From JACQAI01 sp035507915 (lineage in GTDB: Bacteria > Pseudomonadota > Alphaproteobacteria > Elsterales > Elsteraceae): a stretch of DNA of 6,921 bases. Made by a program: the position numbers and the translations under genes. Under the pieces are notes generated by a model. That model did no database searches. It was not told where the DNA came from and was given only the letters and a program-made list of their open reading frames with translations. Every line of letters starts with the position of its first letter. The stretch's first letter is position 1. Below, piece by piece: positions 1 to 6,256 of the stretch. The DNA lies in assembly GCA_035507915.1 (NCBI GenBank), contig DATJNS010000232.1, forward strand, positions 1 to 6,921. The letters are read 5' to 3'.

Positions 1-1013
1 CCGTAGATCGTGAAGTCGGCGAGCTCGTCGGTGTCGGCCTCGGTCAGCCGGATGCGCCGGGCCGGGAAGCGCAGCCGCGCCGTCACGGTCTCCGACAGGC
101 TGCCGTAGACGCCGTCGTTGATGAACAGGCTGTCGCCCTTCCGGAGCTGCACCTGCACGACCAGCGACATGCCGGTCGCGACCAGCGCGCGGCCGGGCTC
201 GCACATCAGCACGCAGTCGCGCCGCAGCTTGAGGGCGCCGAGACCGGCCTCGATCTCCTCGATGAACTCGTCGAGCGGCGGCGCCTCGACGCCGAGATAG
301 GTCGACGGGAAGCCGCCGCCGACGTCGAGATAGTGGATGTCGACCTTAGCGGCGTCGATGATCTCGCCGACGATCGCGAGCGCCGTGCGGTAGGCGCGCG
401 GCAGCAGACACTGCGAGCCGACGTGGAACGCGATGCCGGCCTGGCAGCCCTCGCTCCGGATCGCGTGCAGGAGCTCGACCGCCTCGGCCGGGCGCGCGCC
501 GAACTTGGCCGACAGGTCGTAGGCAGCGCCGGCCGACGGCGTGGCGATGCGCACCAGGATGGCGAGCCCCTCGCCGCCCGCCGAGTCGAGCACCTTGTAG
601 AGCTCGTCCATGTGGTCGACCACGAAGTGCTCGACGGCGTAGACCTCGTCGGCGGTCTTGATCGCCGAGCGCGCCTTCACGGGGTGCATGAAGTAGCACT
701 CGGCGTCGCGGAACTGCTCGCGCACCTGCGCCACCTCGGCGAGCGAGGCGGTGTCGAAATGCCGGATGCCCTCCTCGTAGAGCGCCTTGAGGATGAGCGG
801 GTGCGGGTTGCACTTGACCGCGTAGAGCACGCGCCCGGGGAACACGTCGAGGAACCGCCGCGCGGCCTTCTTCACCGAGCGCTCGTGGATGCAATAGACC
901 GGGTAGCTCGGCTTCAGCGCGGCGACCATCGCCGCGGCGTTCTGGTAACGGCGCTGCTGCGGCCGGAGGCCGGTGCCGTTGCCGCTGGGCTCGGTCGACG
1001 TCTCGAGCGCCAT
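1..1013 (-). CDS. Ornithine/lysine decarboxylase family protein (fold-type III PLP), C-terminus outside window
   Basis: Predicted cytoplasmic PLP enzyme that decarboxylates ornithine (possibly also lysine) to putrescine (cadaverine), the entry to polyamine synthesis. The window shows 337 full codons from the ATG at 1013-1011. Visible motifs are YAVKCNPHP with the Schiff-base lysine at K67, FMHPVK (108-113), a KFGA segment (170-173), HVGSQ (H197, S200), the glycine loop DVGGGFP (230-236) that binds PLP phosphate, CEPGRALV (271-278, E272 contacting the pyridine nitrogen in this family), and NDGVYGS (299-305), whose D300 corresponds to the substrate-binding Asp of eukaryotic ornithine decarboxylase. 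The window ends just where the conserved GPTCDS-type motif with the catalytic cysteine of the partner subunit is expected, so completeness cannot be judged. Family members are about 375-420 residues. The start is supported by a GGGAGG Shine-Dalgarno. It is divergent from the 1330-6140 operon. Ornithine versus lysine/ornithine specificity, or a related diamino-acid decarboxylase, cannot be settled here. Confidence 0.9.
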   Translation of the reverse strand, partial: MALETSTEPSGNGTGLRPQQRRYQNAAAMVAALKPSYPVYCIHERSVKKAARRFLDVFPGRVLYAVKCNPHPLILKALYEEGIRHFDTASLAEVAQVREQFRDAECYFMHPVKARSAIKTADEVYAVEHFVVDHMDELYKVLDSAGGEGLAILVRIATPSAGAAYDLSAKFGARPAEAVELLHAIRSEGCQAGIAFHVGSQCLLPRAYRTALAIVGEIIDAAKVDIHYLDVGGGFPSTYLGVEAPPLDEFIEEIEAGLGALKLRRDCVLMCEPGRALVATGMSLVVQVQLRKGDSLFINDGVYGSLSETVTARLRFPARRIRLTEADTDELADFTIY

Positions 1014-1017
1014 CACA

Positions 1018-1023
1018 CCTCCC
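1018..1023 (-). promoter_or_regulatory. Shine-Dalgarno of the decarboxylase gene
   Basis: On the minus strand GGGAGG lies 4 nt before the ATG at 1013. It is the strongest ribosome binding site in the window and fixes the start of the decarboxylase. Confidence 0.7.
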
Positions 1024-1073
1024 GCGCGTCGCGCACCCGTGCCCTGACCCGTCCGCGGACCCGCGCCTCGTCC

Positions 1074-1097
1074 TCGCCGGCGCGCGCGCGCCGGCGA
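1074..1097. repeat. 24-bp perfect palindrome with (GC)6 core
   Basis: The arms TCGCCGGCGCGC and GCGCGCCGGCGA meet with no spacer, and 1080-1091 is uninterrupted alternating G and C. It lies 61 to 84 nt upstream of the decarboxylase start. In RNA it would form a hairpin in that gene's leader; in DNA it could be a protein-binding site or extrude or flip to Z-form. No T-run follows it, so it is not a typical intrinsic terminator. GC-rich genomes produce short GC palindromes often, but a perfect 24-mer is longer than composition alone readily explains. Confidence 0.6.
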
Positions 1098-1183
1098 CAA
1101 TGCGTCAAGCGGCGGCTCGCTTCAATCTTCGCGCGCCATCGTGACGAGATTTTGTCCGCGGGGGCCGATTTTTCCCCGCCCCT

Positions 1184-1203
1184 GCCGGGCGCCGCCGCCC
1201 GGC
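1184..1203. repeat. GC-rich hairpin, 8-bp stem and 4-nt loop
   Basis: GCCGGGCG (1184-1191) is followed by CCGC and then CGCCCGGC (1196-1203), a perfect 8-bp stem. No T-run follows on either strand. It may be a structural element in the decarboxylase leader if transcription starts upstream of it, or simply a consequence of base composition. Confidence 0.4.
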
Positions 1204-1229
1204 CGGCGCGCCGCGCGACGTTCCGCCAC

Positions 1230-1262
1230 GGCCGATTCCGCGCCGGCGTGCCCGAATCGGCC
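1230..1262. promoter_or_regulatory. Candidate operator: 9-bp inverted repeat, 15-bp spacer
   Basis: GGCCGATTC at 1230-1238 and its exact reverse complement GAATCGGCC at 1254-1262 have arm centres 24 bp apart. The element ends 4 bp before the candidate -35 box of the plus-strand operon, centred about 56 bp upstream of the predicted transcription start. Dyads in this position often bind activators or dimeric regulators. No regulator gene is in the window, so the binding protein is unknown. The repeat is seen directly; its function is inferred. Confidence 0.45.
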
Positions 1263-1266
1263 CAGA

Positions 1267-1295
1267 TTGCGTTCGCCGGCGCTGCGGGCTATCTA
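1267..1295 (+). promoter_or_regulatory. Candidate sigma-70-type promoter for the three-gene operon
   Basis: TTGCGT (1267-1272) is followed by a 17-bp spacer and TATCTA (1290-1295). Read one base earlier, the -10 is CTATCT, close to the CTATAT form reported for alphaproteobacterial housekeeping promoters. Transcription would start near 1302, giving a leader of about 28 nt before the ATG at 1330. The matches are partial, so this is a position-supported guess. Confidence 0.4.
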
Positions 1296-1329
1296 CGCTC
1301 GACATCGATCAAAGTCTCGGGATCTCCCA

Positions 1330-2484
1330 ATGACCGCCTCCGGACCGCTCAGCGGCGTCACCGTCATCGACATGACGCGCATCCTCGCCGGCCCCTACTG
1401 CACCCTGCTGATGGCCGAGCTGGGCGCCCGGGTCATCAAGGTCGAGCCGCCCAAGGGCGGCGACGACGCGCGCCACTACGGTCCCTTCACCAACGGCAAA
1501 TCGACCTATTTCGTCTCGGTCAACCGCGGCAAGGAGTCGATCGCGCTCGACCTCAAGGCGCCCGCCGACAAGAAGATCTTCGAGGCGCTGCTCGCGCGCG
1601 CCGACGTCATCGCCGAGAACTTCCGCCCGGGCACGATGGAGAAGCTCGGCTACGGCTGGGAACAGCTGCACCCGCGCTACCCGAAGCTGATCTACGCCGC
1701 GGCGTCCGGGTTCGGCCACACCGGCCCCTACTCGCGCCACCCGGCCTACGACATGGTCGTGCAGGCGATCGGCGGCATCATGAGCGTGACCGGCGAGCCG
1801 GGCGGCGGGCTGACGCGCGTCGGCATGTCGATCGGCGACATCGGCGCCGGGCTCTACACGACCATCGCGGTCAACGCCGCGCTCTATCACCGCGCGCAAA
1901 CCGGCGAGGCGACCAAGGTCGACATCGGCATGTTCGACTGCCAGCTGGCGCTGCTCGAGAACGCCGTGATGCGCTACACGACCTCGGGCACGATCCCCGG
2001 CCCGATGGGCGCGCGCCATCCCTCGATCACGCCGTTCGAGGCCTACAAAACCAAGGACGGCCATCTCATCATCGCGGCCGGCAACGATGCGCTCTACGCC
2101 AAGCTGTGCCAGGCGATCGGCCGGCCCGATCTGGCGCAGGACCCGATCTACAAGACCAACGACCTGCGCAACACCAACAACCGCAAGCTCGCCGCCGAGA
2201 TCGAGAAGGAGCTGGCGCGCCAGACCACCGCCGGCTGGATCGAGACCTTCGAGGCGGCGGGCGTGCCATGCGGCCCGGTCAACAACATCGCGCAGGCGCT
2301 CGCCCATCCGCAGACCGCCGCGCGCAACATGCTGGTCGAGGCCGACGACAAGACGGCTGGCAAGATCAAGGTGGCGGGCAATCCGATCAAGATCTCGGGC
2401 TTCGCCGATCCGACGACACGGCCCGGCGCGCCCGAGCTCGACGGCGACCGCGCCCAGATCCTGAAAGAGCTCGGCCTCGCGTAA
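1330..2484 (+). CDS. CaiB/BaiF family (class III) CoA-transferase
   Basis: Predicted cytoplasmic family III CoA-transferase, moving CoA between carboxylic acids through enzyme-bound aspartyl anhydride and thioester intermediates. The 384-residue product has the usual family length (about 380-430). It opens with LSGVTVIDMTRILAGPYC (7-24), the CoA-binding start of the family, then GARVIKVEPP (32-41), NRGK (65-68), ENFRPGTMEKLG (96-107) and SGFGHTGPY (126-134). The catalytic aspartate is D141 in HPAYDMVVQA, matching Asp169 of formyl-CoA transferase. GMSIGDIGAGLY (165-176), VDIGMFD (197-203) and GVPCGPVNN (311-319) are further conserved blocks. The frame extends 63 codons upstream to 1141, but that part is Arg/Pro-rich and lacks family similarity, so the ATG at 1330 is chosen; a weak GGGA (1319-1322) lies 7 nt before it. 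The acyl substrates cannot be read from sequence. It is the first gene of the operon, with the acylase 6 nt downstream. Confidence 0.92.
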   Translation: MTASGPLSGVTVIDMTRILAGPYCTLLMAELGARVIKVEPPKGGDDARHYGPFTNGKSTYFVSVNRGKESIALDLKAPADKKIFEALLARADVIAENFRPGTMEKLGYGWEQLHPRYPKLIYAAASGFGHTGPYSRHPAYDMVVQAIGGIMSVTGEPGGGLTRVGMSIGDIGAGLYTTIAVNAALYHRAQTGEATKVDIGMFDCQLALLENAVMRYTTSGTIPGPMGARHPSITPFEAYKTKDGHLIIAAGNDALYAKLCQAIGRPDLAQDPIYKTNDLRNTNNRKLAAEIEKELARQTTAGWIETFEAAGVPCGPVNNIAQALAHPQTAARNMLVEADDKTAGKIKVAGNPIKISGFADPTTRPGAPELDGDRAQILKELGLA

Positions 2485-2487
2485 GGA
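2483..2487 (+). promoter_or_regulatory. Shine-Dalgarno overlapping the upstream stop codon
   Basis: AAGGA overlaps the TAA stop of the CoA-transferase (2482-2484) and stands 3 nt before the acylase ATG at 2491. The short spacing and overlap suggest that ribosomes ending the first gene help start the second. Confidence 0.5.
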
Positions 2488-2490
2488 TCG

Positions 2491-4899
2491 ATGCGCCGGC
2501 GCGCGCGTCCGCGACCCCTGCTGCGGGGGCTGATCCGCGCGCTGGCGGGTCTCGTCATCGTGCTGCTGGCGGGCGCCGGCGGCGGCTATCTGTGGCTGCG
2601 CACCAGCCTGCCGCAGACCACCGGCCGGCTGGCGCTGCCCGGCCTGCATCGCGAGGTCTCGGTGTTCCGCGACGCTGACGGCGTGCCGCACATCTTCGCC
2701 GCCGACGATCACGACGCCTACATGGCGCTCGGCTTCGTGCACGCCCAGGACCGCCTGTTCCAGATGGACTTCCAGCGCCGCCTCGGCGCCGGACGGCTCG
2801 CCGAGGTGCTCGGCGCCGGCGCCGTCGGCATCGATCGCACCATGCGCACGCTCGGCCTCCAGCGCGCGGCCGAGGCGTCGCTGGCGAGCTTGAGCCCCGA
2901 GGTGCGCGCGGCGCTGCAGGCCTACGCCGACGGGGTCAACGGCTTCCTCGAGACGCGCAGCGGCGCGCTGCCGCCCGAATACTACGTGCTGCGCACCGCG
3001 CCCGAGCCGTGGCGCCCCGCCGACTCGCTGCTGTGGGGCCGCCTGATGGCGATCACCTTGAGCGGCAACTGGCGCGGCGAGGCGCTGCGCGCGCGGCTCG
3101 CCCAGCGCCTGACCCCGGCGCAGCTGCGGGACTGGTATGCCGACGACAATTACGCCGGCGCGATCACCCTGCCGACCGGCATCGAGAAGTCCGACGCGAC
3201 CGACGCGTTGTTCGCGCGCGTGCTGGCCGCCATGCCCGACGTGCTGCGGCCGCGGCTCGCCTCGAACATCTGGGTGGTCGACGGCAGCCACACGAAGAGC
3301 GGCAAGCCGATCCTCGCCAACGATCCGCATCTCGGTTTCGCCGCGCCCGGGATCTGGTACCTCGCCAGCATCACGACGCCCGACCTCCGGCTGACCGGCG
3401 CCACCGTGGCGGGCGTGCCGTTCCACATCCTCGGCCAGAACGGCGCGATCGCCTGGGGCATGACGACGACCGGCGCCGACACCCAGGACCTGTTCGTCGA
3501 GCGGCTCGCGCCCGGCAACCCGGACGCCTACGAGACGCCGGACGGGCCGCGGCCGTTCGTCACGCGCACCGAGACCATCAAGGTGCGCGACGCCGACGAC
3601 GTCACCATCACGGTGCGCGAGACGCGGCACGGACCGGTGATCTCGGACGCCGAGCCGGCGGCCCGGGCGGCCGCGCCCGACCAGAGCGTGATCGCGCTGG
3701 CGGCGACCGCGCTGCGTGCCAGCGACGGCACCGCCGAGGCGCTCTATCGGCTGGATCGCGCGCGCAACTGGGACCAGTTCACCACCGCGCTGACCCGCTT
3801 CGACTCGCCGATGCAGAACATCTTCTATGCCGATCACGGCGGCACGGTCGGCATGCTGGCGGCCGGATTGGTGCCGCTGCGCCGATCGGGCGACGGCTTC
3901 ATGCCGGCGCGCGGCTGGGACGGCAGCGCCGACTGGACCGGCTTCATCCCGTTCGACGATCTGCCGCGCCGCAAGGACCCGGTCGCCGGCATGCTGGTCA
4001 ACGCCAACAACCGGCTGGTCGGCACGGATTATCCGTACTTCATCAGCCGCGAGTGGGACGCGCCCTACCGCGCCGAGCGCATCCTCGAGCGCCTGCGCGA
4101 GACGCCCGCCGAGACGGTGGCGAGCACCGAGGCGCTCCAGCTCGACACGGTGTCGCCGATGACCGCCGAGCTGCTGCCCCTGCTGCTCGATCATGCGGGG
4201 CGCGACGAGCGCACGACGCAGGCGCGCCACATGCTGGCGGCGTGGGACGGCCGGATGCGCCGCGACCGGCCGGAGCCGCTGATCTTCGTCGCGTGGCTGC
4301 GCGCGCTCGACCGCGATCTGTTCGCCGACGAGCTCGGCGACCTGTTCCCGCAGATGTGGGATCTCCATGCCAAGCTGATCGCGCGCACCCTGCGCAACGA
4401 GGCCGCGTGGTGCGACGACGTGACGACGCCGCAGCGCGAGCGGTGCGCCGCCGAGGTGCAGCGCGCGCTCGAGCAGGCGCTTGCGGCGCTGAGCGAACAG
4501 TACGGCAGCGACATGACGGCGTGGCGCTGGGGTGCGGCGCATCAGGTGCGCGACGATCATCCGATCTTCTCGCGCATCCCGCTGCTGCGCGACTGGGCCG
4601 ATCTCGCGCTGCCGGCCGACGGCGGCAACGACACGGTCAACCGCGGCGCCATGCGGGTCGCCGACCCGCGCGAGCCGTTCGCCGACGTCCACGGCCCCGG
4701 CTACCGCGCGGTCTACGACCTCGCCGACCCGGCGGCGTCGGAGTTCGTGATCGCGACCGGCGAGTCGGGCAATCCGCTGTCGCCGCACTACCGCGACTTC
4801 CTCCCGCGCTGGCGCGACGGGCGCTACCGCAAGCTCGCGTTCGATCTCGACATGCTGATCGCCTCGGGCGTCGACCGCCTGGTGCTGGCGCCGCAATGA
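2491..4899 (+). CDS. Penicillin acylase family Ntn hydrolase (peptidase family S45), membrane-anchored
   Basis: Predicted amidase precursor of 802 residues that self-cleaves into alpha and beta chains and hydrolyses an acyl-amide bond. The family includes penicillin G, cephalosporin, aculeacin and acyl-homoserine-lactone acylases; the substrate here is unknown. A basic N-terminus followed by a hydrophobic segment (about 14-36) indicates export or a membrane anchor with the enzyme in the periplasm. Alpha-chain blocks include VFRDADGVPHIFA (58-70) and GFVHAQDRLFQMDFQRR (81-97). The nucleophile is S258 in LASNIWVV, followed by SGKPILANDPHL (270-281). The residue before it is Ala rather than the Gly common in this family. 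QNGAIAWGMTTTGADTQD (316-333) and an NANN cluster (504-507), a candidate for the oxyanion Asn, follow. The beta chain would be 545 residues, near the E. coli enzyme. The only two cysteines, C641 and C652, could form a disulfide, fitting a periplasmic site. The stop overlaps the next start (ATGA). Confidence 0.9.
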   Translation: MRRRARPRPLLRGLIRALAGLVIVLLAGAGGGYLWLRTSLPQTTGRLALPGLHREVSVFRDADGVPHIFAADDHDAYMALGFVHAQDRLFQMDFQRRLGAGRLAEVLGAGAVGIDRTMRTLGLQRAAEASLASLSPEVRAALQAYADGVNGFLETRSGALPPEYYVLRTAPEPWRPADSLLWGRLMAITLSGNWRGEALRARLAQRLTPAQLRDWYADDNYAGAITLPTGIEKSDATDALFARVLAAMPDVLRPRLASNIWVVDGSHTKSGKPILANDPHLGFAAPGIWYLASITTPDLRLTGATVAGVPFHILGQNGAIAWGMTTTGADTQDLFVERLAPGNPDAYETPDGPRPFVTRTETIKVRDADDVTITVRETRHGPVISDAEPAARAAAPDQSVIALAATALRASDGTAEALYRLDRARNWDQFTTALTRFDSPMQNIFYADHGGTVGMLAAGLVPLRRSGDGFMPARGWDGSADWTGFIPFDDLPRRKDPVAGMLVNANNRLVGTDYPYFISREWDAPYRAERILERLRETPAETVASTEALQLDTVSPMTAELLPLLLDHAGRDERTTQARHMLAAWDGRMRRDRPEPLIFVAWLRALDRDLFADELGDLFPQMWDLHAKLIARTLRNEAAWCDDVTTPQRERCAAEVQRALEQALAALSEQYGSDMTAWRWGAAHQVRDDHPIFSRIPLLRDWADLALPADGGNDTVNRGAMRVADPREPFADVHGPGYRAVYDLADPAASEFVIATGESGNPLSPHYRDFLPRWRDGRYRKLAFDLDMLIASGVDRLVLAPQ

Positions 4900-6140
4900 C
4901 GCGCGCTTCGCCCGGACGCGACACGGTCGATCTCGCCGCGGTCCGCGACGCCGCCGCGCGCATCGACGGCGCCGTGCTGCGCACGCCGACGGTCGCCGCG
5001 CCGGCGCTCGGCGCCGCGCTCGGGCTCGAGGTCGCGCTCAAGCTCGAGATCCTGCAGCGCACCGGCTCGTTCAAGGAGCGCGGCGCGCTCAACAAGCTGC
5101 TCGGCCTCACGCGCGCCCAGGCGAAGGCCGGCGTGATCGCGGCCTCGGCCGGCAACCACGCCCAGGGGCTGGCCTACCACGCACGGCGCCTCGGCATCCC
5201 CGCGACCATCGTGATGCCGGAAGCCACGCCGTTCGTGAAGGTCGAGCGCACGGCGGCGTTCGGCGCGCGCGTGCTGCTGATCGGCGCGGATTTCAGCGCG
5301 ACCGAGAAGGCCGCGGCCGCGCGCGCCACATCCGACGGCCTGACCGTCGTGCATCCCTACGACGACGCCGCGGTGATCGCCGGCCAGGGCACGATCGCGC
5401 TCGAGATGCTGGCCGACGCGCCGGCGCTCGACACGCTGGTGGTGCCGATCGGCGGCGGCGGCCTGATCTCCGGCATCGCGCTCGCCGCCAAGGCGCTCAA
5501 CCCGGCGCTCGCCGTGATCGGCGTGCAGGTCGAGGGCTACGCCGCGGTCGCGGCGGCGCTGCGCGGCACCAAGCCGCGTTTCGGCGGCGCGACATTGGCC
5601 GAGGGCATCGCGGTCAAGCGTCCCGGCAAGCTGACCATGCGGCTGATCGAGCGCCACGTCGACGACGTCATGGTGGTGCCCGAGCAGCGCATCGAGCAGG
5701 CGATCGAGCTCCTGCTCGACAGCCAGAACCTGGTGGTCGAGGGCGCCGGCGCGGCCGGTGTCGCGGCGCTGATCGACCGGCCGGGGCGCTTCCGCGGCAA
5801 GCGCGTCGGCACCGTGCTGTGCGGCGCCAACATCGACCGGCGCGTGCTGTCGTCGGTGCTGATGCGCGGCATGGTGCGCGACCATCGCCTGATCCGACTG
5901 CGCGCCGAGATCGGCGACAGCCCCGGCATGCTGGCGCGGCTCGCAAGCGTGATCGGCGACGCCGCCGGCAACATCGTCGAGATCACGCACCAGCGCCTGT
6001 TCCTCGACGTGCCGGTGAAATCGGCCGAGGTCGACGTGATCGTCGAGACGCGCAGCCGCACCCATGTCGGCGAGATCCGCGCCGCGCTCGCGCGCGCCGG
6101 CATCCCGGTGCGCCTGATGGGCGCCGGCCTGCGCGACTAG
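4896..6140 (+). CDS. ilvA: Threonine ammonia-lyase (dehydratase) with C-terminal ACT domain
   Basis: Cytoplasmic fold-type II PLP enzyme that deaminates L-threonine to 2-oxobutyrate and ammonia, and often L-serine to pyruvate. The 414-residue product fits the short single-ACT form (about 400 residues) rather than the biosynthetic form of about 510 with two ACT-like units. Catalytic lysine K60 sits in TGSFKERGA; SAGNHAQG (84-91) binds the substrate carboxylate, and the phosphate-binding loop GGGGL is at 186-190. LVVEGAGAAG (279-288) and LCGANID (308-314) follow; a Cys replaces the Ser more usual in the last motif. From about 333 to 410 an ACT domain starts with the RLRAEIGDSPGMLARL segment and probably binds an allosteric effector. 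The ATG at 4896 overlaps the acylase stop by 4 nt, and the protein aligns with the family from about residue 12, so this start is accepted. Serine/threonine dehydratases with related roles, or a serine racemase, are less likely alternatives. Confidence 0.92.
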   Translation: MTRASPGRDTVDLAAVRDAAARIDGAVLRTPTVAAPALGAALGLEVALKLEILQRTGSFKERGALNKLLGLTRAQAKAGVIAASAGNHAQGLAYHARRLGIPATIVMPEATPFVKVERTAAFGARVLLIGADFSATEKAAAARATSDGLTVVHPYDDAAVIAGQGTIALEMLADAPALDTLVVPIGGGGLISGIALAAKALNPALAVIGVQVEGYAAVAAALRGTKPRFGGATLAEGIAVKRPGKLTMRLIERHVDDVMVVPEQRIEQAIELLLDSQNLVVEGAGAAGVAALIDRPGRFRGKRVGTVLCGANIDRRVLSSVLMRGMVRDHRLIRLRAEIGDSPGMLARLASVIGDAAGNIVEITHQRLFLDVPVKSAEVDVIVETRSRTHVGEIRAALARAGIPVRLMGAGLRD

Positions 6141-6150
6141 CCGGTCCAGC

Positions 6151-6175
6151 GACACGAGCACCCCCTGCTCATGTC
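6151..6175. terminator. Candidate hairpin terminator after the operon
   Basis: GACA (6151-6154), a C/A mismatch, and GAGCA (6156-6160) pair with TGCTC (6166-6170) and TGTC (6172-6175) around a CCCCC loop. It starts 10 nt after the operon's last stop codon. No T-run follows on either strand, so it would not be a classical intrinsic terminator; the position in a convergent gap is the main support. Confidence 0.35.
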
Positions 6176-6212
6176 ACGTTCCGACGGCTACGAAGAGGAA
6201 ACATGGAGACAT

Positions 6213-6256
6213 GGACGGCGGACGCCTGCCCGCGTGTCGCCGCGTCTATTCCGTCC
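6213..6256 (-). terminator. Candidate hairpin after the small secreted-protein gene
   Basis: On the minus strand GGACGG (6256-6251) and GACGC (6246-6242) pair with GCGTC (6225-6221) and CCGTCC (6218-6213), with small internal loops and a 16-nt terminal loop. It begins within the TAG stop of the 6732-6256 gene. No adjacent T-run is present, so termination function is uncertain. Confidence 0.3.

Larger units (their letters stand above)
1014..1329. other. Divergent intergenic regulatory region (316 bases)
   Basis: No convincing gene lies here. Plus-strand frames that run through it are upstream extensions of the CoA-transferase frame or overlaps. A 66-codon minus-strand frame (1305-1105) is Arg-rich with no recognisable features. 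The region separates the minus-strand decarboxylase from the plus-strand operon and must hold both promoters. Its middle (about 1120-1173) is less GC-rich than the rest, as expected of promoter DNA. Structures seen are perfect palindromes at 1074-1097 and 1051-1060 (GTCCGCGGAC), a hairpin at 1184-1203, a 6-bp GC stem 1158-1163/1174-1179, and a 9-bp inverted repeat at 1230-1262. The 8-mer GGCCGATT occurs at 1163-1170 and 1230-1237, with its inverse at 1255-1262. For the decarboxylase I see a TTGACG at 1108-1103 (minus) but no good -10 element at the right distance. Confidence 0.6.

Noticed and set aside
1103..1108. TTGACG on the minus strand as the -35 of the decarboxylase promoter
   Set aside because: The expected -10 position about 17 bp downstream falls in the CG palindrome with no A/T-rich hexamer, so I could not support a promoter.
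1105..1305. 66-codon minus-strand frame as a leader peptide or small gene
   Set aside because: Its composition is strongly Arg-rich, I see no convincing ribosome binding site, and it overlaps the candidate operon promoter; likely noncoding.
1141..1329. 63-codon N-terminal extension of the CoA-transferase
   Set aside because: It is Arg/Pro-rich, lacks similarity to the family, overlaps the promoter-like elements, and the family N-terminus starts right after the ATG at 1330.
333..2678. 781-codon plus-strand frame spanning the decarboxylase, intergenic region and CoA-transferase
   Set aside because: It crosses two well-supported genes and the regulatory region, and its translation is Arg-rich low-complexity sequence typical of a shadow frame.
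3009..4895. Upstream extension of the threonine ammonia-lyase frame to 1043 codons, which could look like a fusion protein
   Set aside because: The extension lies entirely inside the acylase gene in another frame and is Arg/Ala-rich without motifs; the family alignment begins just after the ATG at 4896.
1309..4896. 1195-codon minus-strand open frame opposite the CoA-transferase and acylase genes
   Set aside because: It is antisense to two genes with clear family motifs, is Arg/Ala/Gly/His-rich with no domain pattern, and is explained by high GC removing stop codons in the complementary frame.
4824..6161. 445-codon minus-strand frame opposite the threonine ammonia-lyase gene
   Set aside because: It is antisense to a gene with full catalytic motifs, and its His/Asp/Arg/Ala-rich translation is a GC-driven shadow.
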